A DNA stretch of 64,000 bases from Pycnopodia helianthoides. Its lineage: Eukaryota > Echinodermata > Asteroidea > Forcipulatida > Asteriidae. Positions 19,001-29,700 of this stretch are shown one piece after another. How positions within the stretch are numbered: position 1 is the stretch's first letter; each line of letters opens with the position of its first letter. Under the pieces are notes generated by a model. That model was not told the origin of the DNA and did not search any database. It was given only the letters and a program-made list of their open reading frames with translations. Location: assembly GCA_032158295.1 (NCBI GenBank), contig CM063249.1, positions 7,951,195 to 8,015,194 of the forward strand, given 5' to 3'. The position numbers and the translations under genes were made by a program.

Positions 19001-19549
19001 AAATAAGCATTAAGAAAAAATTATGAAGAAAACTTAATTGGAAAAAATAGAATTTATAAATATGACTTACCTCCACCAGGACAACCTTCATGCACCTCAT
19101 TGAACATGGTGAGACGTGGTCTGTCACTGAATATGTCGCCCGATTTGACGAAAGCCTCTCTGATGCTGTCGTAGTCATTTAGGACCACGACAGGTGACTG
19201 CCAAGTCTGAAGCTAACAACGGGGCCGTAAGTCTTGCTCATTGCCGCGATGGTGTACTGAGGGGCCTCTTTGTCCAGTGATGGTATGATGCCCAGGATGG
19301 GCCAGCCCCATGGACCGGGAGGAGCTGCAATCTCTTGAGCTTGGCGACTGCGGACTTGAGTTGGGCTTCTCTTTGCTTCCGTCTCCTGCTGACTCTCACT
19401 GAGATGACAGAGAGAATTACGGCCAGACCAGCGAGGGCACGGAATGACCTGCTCTGGTTCGCCAACCTCTCCAGGAACTTGAACAAAAACGCAACTGGCT
19501 TTGAGCGATGCATTACCGCATGCATGTTGTCTCTTAAAACACCCTCCAT
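16027..19549 (-). pseudogene. Cytochrome P450, CYP2 clan, second copy with three frameshifts
   Basis: Same five-exon structure as the intact neighbour: 19549-19071, 18890-18484, 17898-17550, 17149-16952, 16248-16027. Exons 2, 3 and 4 have exactly the same lengths (407, 349, 198 nt), and all splice sites and phases are kept. Exon 1 is 479 nt, against 487 nt minus two codons in the neighbour, because of two one-base deletions: AA to A near 19321 (at the PPGP hinge) and AA to A near 19192. Exon 5 has a one-base insertion near 16114 that diverts the last residues to a stop at 16058; the ancestral stop is at 16027. The I-helix AGTDTTE, NEVMR and the haem cysteine loop (GRRGCLGE) are present. Either a recent pseudogene or an intact gene carrying assembly indels; the indels in short A runs make the second possible. 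Confidence 0.8.
16435..16527. repeat. Short minisatellite
   Basis: Degenerate tandem copies of AATAGTGACTTC and TAGTGAAAAGTG-like units. It lies in intron 4 of the broken P450. Confidence 0.6.
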
Positions 19550-22309
19550 TGCTCAGAGAGTGACAGGTATAGAAGTGGAGATGCTTCTGGTGTGAATAAG
19601 TCGACTTCCAGATTCGAACTGACTTGGATGAGTTGGTCTGTCTGTTTATAAACAGCAGGGGAGATGGGTTCATGCACTTCATTGTCATCCACAGTAATCA
19701 AATTAATCAGATTATTATAGAGATACCACTATCATCCGCCCACCATAGATCCCAAAATATTATAATGTTGTAAAAAAAAAAAAAAAAAAAAAAAACCTTG
19801 AGAGTACTTTTCACATGCTAACCGAATCATTACTTATCTGATTGATGCTAAAATTAAACCCGGTGTTAGTTTTATTTAAAAAGATAACTGTTCTATTTCA
19901 GGAGTTAAATCGTTCTAGATTAATGTAACATCTTTATTGTCAGTGCTATTTTTATAAGCCTAATCCGATAACACGTTTGTCTTATCTAAAACTGGATTAA
20001 GTCTTCGTGTTGTATAGGGCTTGTTGGACAAGTTAGAGAGAGTTTCATGCATGGGGGAAGAAAACTCGTCACAAATTAACCGTCAGAACGTTACAGAGAA
20101 CATACTGGTTCTTCATATACGTCTTTGATGTTAACTGACATTTCGTTTATAAATACAAAAATTTCATTCCTCCTGTTAAACGTATGCTTTAGAACTAACC
20201 TAAGGATCCCCGATTGTTAATTTTTCATGTTTTCAAGAGTTCGGATAATAGGAAAATGTCTCTGACAAAGTAAAACCTTTAGTTTAAAATACTTACTCAT
20301 AACGCTGTAGGGAAAATAACAAAGAGGAAAACTGGTGTCCTCTTTTGTTATTGTCTTTGTGCTTTGTTATACACATTGCAAGCAAACTTTCTCATGCGTT
20401 TTTTTCCCATCGACTGAACTGTTGGTTTTTCCAGTCACTTCTTTCGGCAACAAAGCAGCCTTTAAAACAGACCTATTTTATGCATTCGCATTAAGTGATT
20501 TTGATGCATGCAAATTTGTAAAGCATATTCATTTAAAATGTGTTCTTTTCAGCCAGGCGAAAACAGCATTCATTTAAGCAAAGTAAACGCAAAAAGATAT
20601 TTCTACCAATTTGTTACTTTCGTTTTAGTTTTACGGCAAGCAATTTCGCAAAATGAGCATTAAAGAAAAATAACGTGGCTAAACAAATGCAAACCATTAT
20701 TTATTTACTTCTTTATTGTTTTTATTTCCTTTTTGGTTAACTGGCGTTATTTAGGGAAAACAAAGACAATACATTGGACATTGTCATAAGTGTCATTTTT
20801 TTTGTAAGGATATTTCATTTTCCATTAAGTTTTCTTGACCATCATCTGGTGGCGTGCCGGGCATCTGGGCATGTATGTTTAGCTATGTTTATACCACTAT
20901 GTGCATTTCTTAAAGGCCCTGTACACTATTGGTAAGATCGAAAAACACAATGTTCACAGATTCACACATAACTTACATGATTTATAGTAAGTAATGGTAG
21001 AAAGGGTTCCTTAAAATATTTCTGCCTAAAATGCTATCGTTTCTGAGAAACGAGTAAAACAACAGTAATTATCGCGCGCGATAATTTGAAAAAACAGAAA
21101 ACACATAAGATCTCTTTTCACTATTTTCTCGTGACCTCGATGACCAATTGAGCTCAAACTTTCACAGGTTTGTTTGTTCATGCATATGTTTAATCACACA
21201 AAATGTGGACACTGATTTTGAGCTGTTACCAAAAGTGTACAATACCTTTAACAGATCAGTCTGTATAAAGCAATCACTGTCGAAAACATCAGGAAAGTGA
21301 TTCCCAAACAATAGGTCCTAAGTCAAACATTTGTATACCTTATAATGGAGAGGGCGTTCATAGCCTATAGATCAACAAAGCGTCAGTTTCAATTTTAGCT
21401 GCAAATTTTCCACAAAATGCCTGCCCTGACAGTTATGTCTGATTGGATCTTTAATCGAAATATTTAGTTTGTTAAATAATTATGAGGATACTGTTCCAAG
21501 TCAATGAAGATCAAAGTAAGTTGTGACTAAGGGCAATACATCGCATATCAATGTCATTGTGTGCAAGTCAGGTAGACCGTATATCCTACTAGACAGAACA
21601 CGCCATCGGAAAGTAAAACGAGGAGAATATTCTGGCGTAAAAATTGATGCCCATATTCGTGATATATGAATCCGATAATAGCCCGTGTAATTATAGTCGA
21701 CAAAGTGTGCTCTTGATTTCGAAATAACAACAAATCTTCTTGTCTTTGCACCCCAGTCATGCAGGTGGGAAAGTGTGTATGCTACGAAGTAGAAATGAGG
21801 GAAACTGTAAAACATTATGTACGAACTTTTGCTTTGTGACCGCACACATTCGAGCTATTTGCACAAGAAATTGTGTCCCATGACCCACCAGTGCTATCGT
21901 TTCGTGTTTTATAAATGAGATAAGGAGGAAAGCGTTTAGCCTTTCAAATCTCAATGTAAATATTCATTGTAACTTTAATCCCTTCATAAAATCTTATAGA
22001 TAACTAAAAATAGACATGGGAGATTACAGACGGACAAGTTTGATAGCTTCTTCAACTTTGCACCAAACAAAAGCGAACAGACCTACATTTGAAATGCTTT
22101 GTTGTGGTTATTCAAGGAGTATTGGCCTTGCTAGGTCAGATGTCATAGGTTACTGTAAGCCTATTAACTTCATCCCACCTGCTGGAAACACTAATCCACA
22201 CCATACGGTTACTCCGTCAACATTTTCTCGACTGTTCTGGGCCCAATTTCATGGTTCTGCTTACCGCCGAATTCTGCGGTTGCAATCACCACTCTTCGCT
22301 TACTGTGAC
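19550..22309. other. Intergenic, repeat-containing
   Basis: Upstream of the broken P450. It holds a poly-A run near 19770-19793 and a MITE at 20914-21247. No exon was recognised on either strand. A 114-residue open frame on the minus strand near 21500-21845 has no recognisable motif. Confidence 0.45.
20914..21247. mobile_element. TTAA-type MITE, 334 bp
   Basis: AGGCCCTGTACACTATTGG at the left end is mirrored by CCAAAAGTGTACAATACCT at the right. The element is flanked by TTAA at 20910-20913 and 21248-21251. The interior contains GCGCGCGATAATT-type sequence shared with the copy at 33784-34124. Confidence 0.75.
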
Positions 22310-22838
22310 CTCTCTGCCTCTTCCTTCCTTCGTTCTAGGTCTGTGAGGGCAGCTTCTTCGGCGATTATAATTACTTTCTTTTTTGGACCTCTGCCGATTG
22401 ATCTTTCTTTCCGCCGCTTTCTAGGTGTTGACCGTTACCCAGCCAGCTTTACTGGTGTCCGCTATCTTGATTTTTTGTTTTCTTTCAGCAATTATATCTT
22501 CTGTGCCTCAATGATAGTGTCGAATACTTCTTGCAAGTCGCTTTCTTGAAGAAGTGCCATCTTTATTTTACCGAGTGGTATTTCTAGCTCGCCACAGAAC
22601 GCGTACTGTGCCGTGTTGCCGGGTTTAGTTAGTTCTCGCAATCGCAGTCCCGGGCTTCCAGTTTGTTCTTGATTTCTTTGAGCTCGGTGTCGTCTTTAGC
22701 TTTATTTGCGTTAGTTTTTGCCACAAATTTTGAGTTGAAATAGGCCAAAAGCTGGAACTTTTTGAACAGGACATTTGTGTCGAAGTTTCCAGGTTGTTCT
22801 TGCGGCGTTGACATCGTCATGATTTGTCGTAAAATCAA
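22310..22838 (-). pseudogene. Decayed coding remnant, probably from a retroelement
   Basis: Three consecutive stretches on the minus strand read as coherent charged protein in different frames. From 22838: Met-Ser-Thr-Pro-Gln-Glu and a Lys-rich region. From about 22640: a stretch including ELTKPGNTAQYAFCGELEIP. From about 22512: EDIIAERKQKIKIADTSKAGW, followed by a basic RKRRKERSIGRGPKKK-like segment. At least two frame changes and stops separate them. The KIADTSKAGW-like motif recalls a lysine-rich protein often linked to retroelements in marine invertebrates, but I cannot name the family with confidence. The 177-residue open frame on the opposite strand is its shadow. Confidence 0.45.
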
Positions 22839-23810
22839 TTTGGGTTCTGAAAATGTCCAATCATGTAGGTCTACTCAGAGACAGAAAATGACCTGAACTG
22901 GATATGCATTGCATAGATTCATTTGGCTTATACGCTTCAGCAGTTTGCTATTATGCTTCACTGATTTTTAGAATGTAATGGTTCGATCAATCTCTGGTGA
23001 AATGGTGAAATGGATTGTCAACGCCCTGCACACGACAGTTTGTCTTCAAGTGTATACAAAGTTTCACATGAATAACCCGAACACAAAAAAGTACTGGGTG
23101 ATCAATGTACTTACAAGTTTAATTTTATGCGAAAATTAACCTGATGTTTTCCGTGGGCAATGAAATTTTTCAAAAAGAAAACAAAATACAAAGCTAGTGC
23201 ATTTTGCTTGGCGATTTCTTCTTCTGTATCCCTTCATTAAATTTCAATGTAAGGTTTACTGTTACATTTCAGATTTAACAAAGCGTGTAAATGCCGGGCG
23301 CTGCCCACTACACTGTATAACCATTTCCTTCCTCCATGGTATAACCATTTCCTTCTCCATGATAAACTACACACGGATGACATTAGGTGAATTGGGTCAA
23401 TACAATAGATTTGTTTTTGTTACTTAAAACATAAAATTAGCAATATTGGTAACGACTAGAACTGTGCATCACAGACATACCACACAGCATAAACGTAGAA
23501 GAACAATGCGAAGGTCCCAAGATCAATATGTAATTGATTGATTGATTGACTGATTGATTGATTGAAACTGATGCTTGTATAGATGGCATTGCCAAAAGAT
23601 TTCTTCACATTGCTCAATAAATGTACATGTTGCCAACATCTCGCAGTGGCTAAAAAATTGCTAATGGGTGATTCACAAATCAAATACACACACGTGATGA
23701 CCAAAACGTTTTGCATTCCATTCACCAGCACACAGTCAATCTCTATTACAATATGGCATATTTGGCTAAAGCAAAAGCAATGAAAATTCTATTTCCATTT
23801 GAAAATCTTA

Positions 23811-24064
23811 GGCCTGCGCTAAACGTCGCACTTTTGCCGAGCCGAACTCAAATGTTTGCAGTTCGATTCGACACGGCAAGAGCGCGACGTTTGTCACCGT
23901 GTCGTGCCGCTACCGTGTAGCACGGCAGGGCTTGCCGTGCTACACGGCAGTGCCGAACTTAAATAAAAGGTTTGCGCTAAACGTCGCTCTTTTGTCGAAT
24001 TTAATTCCTAATTTTACAACTGTTTGAGTTCGACACGACAAACGTGCGACGTTTAGCGCAGGCC
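23811..24064. mobile_element. Harbinger-like MITE, 254 bp, TTA target duplication
   Basis: The ends are GGCCTGCGCTAAACGTCGCA at the left and its near-exact reverse complement at the right. TTA lies at 23808-23810 and 24065-24067. The right arm of the inverted duplication keeps the empty site (AATCTTAAAGTC) near 51357-51368, with one TTA. A 3-bp TTA duplication is typical of PIF/Harbinger elements. The centre (about 23908-23951) is a palindrome built on GTGTAGCACGGCA and its complement. Confidence 0.75.
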
Positions 24065-24479
24065 TTAAAGTCTATGGGAAACTTTTGAAGGGGCACAGAG
24101 GCCATTGCCTCAGCGTGATTCAGGCTGATGTTGTGTGTGTAGTTATCTGGGCCCAGGTTCAGGGCTCTGCTTACCACAGAATTATGTGCTTACAGCCTAT
24201 AGATGTACTTTGCAGGATGTCGTATAAGCGCAAAACTCCCCGTTACACAGAAGACAACTGAGCTAAGCATTCTATGTGTTCCATTTCTATATTTAATACA
24301 CCATGACAATCTGCGGTCCAACTTAATTTTAGAGAAATGGAAGCCCATTGTAATAAGTCAAATAAACTTGTTTCAACTCAAAACAGCTACAGAATTACAC
24401 AAACACGATTATAAATGTATCTCCTAGTAAATTTAATGTAGTTAACCGTCATAATAATAATAATAAACAGTTTTTATAT

Positions 24480-25056
24480 AGCTCAAAAATACAGTGAAGT
24501 CTCAAAGCACTTTTGGAAAGACAAGAGAGAAAAACCAGGACTGTAGAATACAAAACTTACAGAAAGTAGAACCACAAAATGCATACAATAACAAAATAAA
24601 AGTTATTTCACAAAAAGATATGTCTTAAAAAAGACTTTAACTGTTCTAGAGAGGAGCTTTCTTTTATATTATTGGGGAGTGAATTCCAGAGTTCAGGAGA
24701 TGCAACCTGAAAGGCCCTTTGCCCATATGCTTTGGTGGTGGCTGGGAAAGGAGTGAGGAGATTTTGCGAGCCAGAACAAAGATTTCTAGTCTGTCAATAG
24801 TCGTGGATCAATTCTTTGAGGTATTGAGGAGCTGTACCATGTTTGCATTGAATGTCGTTACTAGGAGATTTAAAATTATTCTCTGTTTAACTGGTAACCA
24901 ATGTAAATTATACAAAACTGGGGAAATGGGTTCATGTGAACGGGTTCGAGTAACAAGTCTTAGAAATGGAAAACCTTCTACCATTAGTAGTTTTACTCCT
25001 AACCTAGCCCCACCTGGACATAAGTCTATGTTGAACTGATACAGAGTGTAGCACAC
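24480..25056 (-). mobile_element. Non-LTR retrotransposon 3' fragment (copy 1)
   Basis: Minus-strand translation gives the C-terminal end of a LINE reverse transcriptase: VLYNLHWLPVKQRI, then in a shifted frame KAYGQRAFQVASPELWNSLP. A 3' untranslated tail ends in ATT repeats at 24453-24470. It is truncated at the 5' end and frameshifted. Confidence 0.75.
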
Positions 25057-26654
25057 ACAAATGTCCAGAGATCAATGTTCATCAATTTTGCATAGAATAT
25101 TTAGACTGAACCTGATTTGTGCAGACTGAAACAAATATTGAGTAGCAAGTGATGATCTTTGAGCAGCAACTGTGACAGTTTGTGCTATACAAGGAAAATT
25201 ATTCACTGATCGTGTCCAACAAGAACAAACTACTAACTTTAATAGTGAAAAAATTTGCACTTTTTAAGTGAAATTGCTTGTACATTGATATAAGAGTTGT
25301 AATTAAATGTAAGTTCTTAACTTAAAAGTGTGTCAAGCAGGCTAGTGGTGATTCCTGGGTCTCATGTTTGATTTCTGAAATCTGAATATTGAGAGCTCTT
25401 CAATTACATCATTTTTGGCTGCTAACGTCTTCCTGCCAATCAATGTCATATAAAAGAACCGTTTGGCAATATTTGGACAGACACAAGTTACCAGCTAAAA
25501 AACCACATAGTGAAGTCTCAAAGCACTTTTGGAAAGACAAGAGAGAAAAACCAGGACTGTAGAATACAAAAATTACAGAAAATAGAATCACAAAATGCAT
25601 ACAATAAAAAAATAAAAGTTATTTCACAAAAAGATATGTCTTAAAAAAGACTTTAACTGTTCTAGAGAGGAGCTTTCTTTTATATTTTTGGGGAGTGAAT
25701 TCCAGAGTTCAGGAGATGCAACCTGAAAGGCCCTTTGCCCATATGCTTTGGTGGTGGCTGGAAAAGGAGTGAGGAGATTTTGCGAGCCAGAACAAAGATT
25801 TCTAGTCTGTCAATAGTCGTGGATCAATTCTTTGAGGTATTGAGGAGCTGTACCATGTTTGCATTTGAATGTCGTTACTAGGAGTTTGAAAATTATTCTC
25901 TGTTTAACTGGTAACCAATGTAAATTATACAAAACTGGGGAAATGGGTTCATGTGAACGGGTTCGAGTAACAAGTCTTATAAATGGAAAACCTTCTACCA
26001 TTAGTAGTTTTACTCCTAACCTAGCCCCACCTGGACATAAGTCTATGTTGAACTAATACAGAGTGTAGCACACACAAATGTCCAGAGATCAATGTCCATC
26101 AATTTTGTATAGAATATTTAGACTGAACCTGATTTGTGCAGACTGAAACAAATATTGAGCAGCAAATAATAATAATAATAATAATAACAGCATTTATAAA
26201 GCGCATATATCCAATAAATTGCTCAAAGGCGCTGTACATACAAAAGTTAAACAGTTAACAATAAGAAAGCAAAACAAATGGTAAAATGGTAAAATGATGA
26301 TCGTTGAGCAGCAACTGTGACAGTTTGTGCTATACAAGGAAAATTATTCACTGATCGTGTCCAACAAGAACAAACTACTAACTATAGTACCGGTAGTGAA
26401 AAAAATTGCACTTTTTAAGTGAAATTACTTGTACATTGATATAAGAGTTGTAATTAAATGTAAGTTCTTAACTTAAAAGTGTATCAAGCAGGCTAGTGGT
26501 GATTCCTGGGTCTCAAGTTTGATTTCTGAAATCTGAATATTGAGAGCTCTTCAATTACATCATTTTTGGCTGCACGTCTTCCTGCAATCAATGTCATATA
26601 AAGAACGTTGGCAATATTTGGACAGACACATGTTACCAGCTAAAAAACCACATG
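24493..26654. repeat. Tandem duplication of about 1 kb
   Basis: 24493-25506 and 25507-26654 are direct copies, both running from GTGAAGTCTCAAAGCAC to CAGCTAAAAAACCACAT. The second copy carries an extra insertion of about 130 bp (26164-26295, an ATA microsatellite joined to AAAGCGCATATATCCAATAA). The right arm has a single copy, so the duplication is private to the left arm or was lost on the right. Confidence 0.85.
25507..26070 (-). mobile_element. Non-LTR retrotransposon 3' fragment (copy 2)
   Basis: Tandem copy of the LINE fragment at 24480-25056. Here LHWLPVKQRIIFKLLVTTFK and the following APQYLKELIHDY are in one frame at 25810-26001, so this copy keeps a slightly longer reading frame than copy 1. 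Confidence 0.75.
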
Positions 26655-26769
26655 AATTATATTGATTTTAACTGGTTACCCGTGTATATTTGATAAACTC
26701 ACAAATATTTGATTAGTTGATCTATGAACTAGGGCCTAGTAAGACAAAGCTTTCTGATGCACTCATTCC

Positions 26770-29700
26770 TTAATCAGTCTTGGTCGTTAGGAGATGGTTT
26801 CCACCATCGACAGTAATATGCTCTCCGGTGACAAACGACGAGTCGTTGGATGCCAGGAATGCTATCACCTTAGCCACCTCGTCCACGGTGCCCACTCGGC
26901 CCATGGCATGTGTGTGCGCGCATTTCTCCAAATACTAGTGTGAAAAACAGTGAAATTAATTTTAAAATTTTATTGAAATGGCAGGTAAAAACAATTGTTA
27001 CTATTATTGGTAATGTCCTCACTATTACAGACAGCGTGCAGGATTTGTAAATATCAGGGAGAAGCATTAGTTTCAATCTGAAAGCTCACTGATAACAGAG
27101 TTCACAGCGATACCAATCCTCCAGAGAAATATTTCCTTCTGAAATACTGTCCAAGTCAAGGGAAAAGCATTGGAAAGCCCCCCCCCCCAAAAAAAAAATA
27201 ATAATAATAAAAATAACCATCGCTTATTACCATTGCAGCAATCAAAATAAATACATATTAATATGCACAAAGTCTAACAGAGTTCTGTGAAAAAATAATC
27301 CACAGGCATATTATTTGGGTGGGATTCGAACCCATGACCTTTACCATTCTAGAGCAGATGTCTTACCACTAGACCACCTAGCTAGAATAAATTCATATCC
27401 TATGCAGGTACCGCAATAATTTAAAAGATGCAGGCCTGATACTTGGCCCTTGGAAAAAAGGAACATTTTATTGAGTACAAGGGCTGACCTACATGTACAT
27501 ATTGTGTTGGCTTTAAAAGACTTTTCAGGCGTTATTGAAAACAGTTTTTCCAAGGGTAAACCAATCAGAAAACAGTCATGGTGACAACTAATCTATGACC
27601 CTACTTTTAAGTTATACATACCGCTTCATATTGTTCGTCAGACATCCCACCTGATTTCATTACGTCAGTAATGATTACCCCCGGGCTGTCAAGTAAAAGA
27701 TGATCATTTAAATCATTCTTATTATTTCAATCATGACAAAATCAGTGTTTGTGTTGTGGTCGCAGCTAAGGATTAAACCTAGCGGCAGCCTATATTTATA
27801 ATTATAGAAAACATTGGGCGTTGGAGGGGTTTGAGCCGCATCACTGGAGCCTCAGGAGTGGTACGACATCAATGAGCAGACAGAAAAAACAGGTTGGATT
27901 CAGAAACATGACTGACTCATGGTTCGGTCGCATAAAGGTAGCCGTCGGGGGATGGTCACATGCGGTTGGTTTATGTAACTGTCGTGAGGATGGTCACTAC
28001 AGTTTGTAATGTATTTGCAATGAAAGTAGAAAACTGCTGCTGCTTGTATACATCTACAGAGCTTTAAGAGGTCATTCAAGTCATCAGGGGAAAAGTAACA
28101 TAAATTATGAATTACTCACTTGACAGAATTGACACGTACTCCATGTGGGGCCAAATCTGTGTGTGTTAAATGAAATGAGAACAAAATGCTTGTATATTTA
28201 ATGTAACTTTGTATCAAAGAAAATTCAAGTTTTGGCTGAGCGGTCTAGTGTATCAGACTCAAGTACTGATGGCTGAATCAGCGGAGTGCGGGTCAGATTC
28301 CCAGTCATGACACTTGTGTCCTTCAGAAAGGCACTTAACCATAATACCATAACTGCTTCACATAATCCATGTGTATAAATGGGAACCTAAAAGAGGGCTG
28401 AGACAGTATTGTGTTGGATTAATCCTTGGCGCTAATTTAAGCAGCTTAGGGCTGTATGCTCCCCATGGAGTTGAGAAAGTTTGTGGAATAGTCCAAGTAT
28501 GCCCGATGAACAGGGATAATAATGTTGTGTGTAAAGTGCTATGATTCTGCAACTAGTACTAGGATCATGCTATAGGATAAAAGCACTATCTAAGAACCAA
28601 GTAGTAATTGTTCCTTATCTCAAAATCAATGATGTGCAAACCTTTATTTTATTGAGGAAAACGTTGCACCTGCTTGCAAAATTCTTCATTTTGAAATATG
28701 GATTGTGCAAAGTGGCAATCCAAACAATTTTTATTCGTAAAATATTGGAGAGTTTTAGATACATGTTTTTTTGCCAAACACGAGCTGGTGAAATATTCTT
28801 GTGGCTCTTTAAGGGAGGATATATCTTTGGTAATTACTTCAAAAATTAATGACCATAAAAACTTTAATCTTGGTAATGAGCACCGGAGAGCTGTTGATAC
28901 TATCAAACATTGTCAGAAACGACCCTCTTCGAAGTAATGTAGTATTAGATAAAGAGGTAATTTTCACCAAAACATTTGAATCTGAAAAGGTTTCAGGCAT
29001 GAAGCCTTTCCCACTTCTATGCAACAAGGGTGTTTTTTCCTTTCGTGACTTTCTTGCATTTGCAATGACCAATTAAGCCAAAATTTTCACAGGTTTGTTA
29101 TTTTGTGTATATGATGGGATACAACAAGTGAAGATACTCGTCTTTGACAATAACCAAAAGTATACCCTGCCTTTAGCGCAACCTTCTCACATTCACGCTC
29201 GTGTAAAGATACACGTAATTCACATCTAAAACTCTCAATTGATTCATAAAGATTATTTTACCATGTGCACTGTTGCATGTGAGCGAGTCCAAAACAGTCT
29301 TAGACATGCTGTACGTCAAAATAAATGGAAACTGTCAAGAAGAAAAAAACCCTGATTATTTAGAAAATGAAATTGCATCAAACAATCAGGTAGGAAATAA
29401 CCCCCCTGTAAGTAGTACTTTTTGTTGTTTGTTTTTGTTTGTTTTGGGGCATGATTTATTTCTGAAAGTTCAATATTTTATGCTGGAGTGGGTCATAGGT
29501 TAGACTTTACTTTACTGAATACATTTGGTGCTCGAAATGTGGCATGGTGTACCCCCACTGCCTCCTATTGGGTCTTCTTGTGTTCTTGGAATCTCAGGAA
29601 TTCTTAGAGTATTTACGTTAATACTTACAGCCATCACACCGTTCACACTGGAAACATTCACAATAGCACCTGGAACAAAAAACACTTGTCAAATTAACTC

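Noticed and set aside
21501..21845. 114-residue minus-strand open frame
   Set aside because: No splice context, no motif and no repeat of the pattern elsewhere; chance frame in AT-rich sequence.
22016..22549. 177-residue plus-strand open frame
   Set aside because: It lies opposite a decayed minus-strand coding remnant and has no recognisable motif, so it is treated as a shadow.
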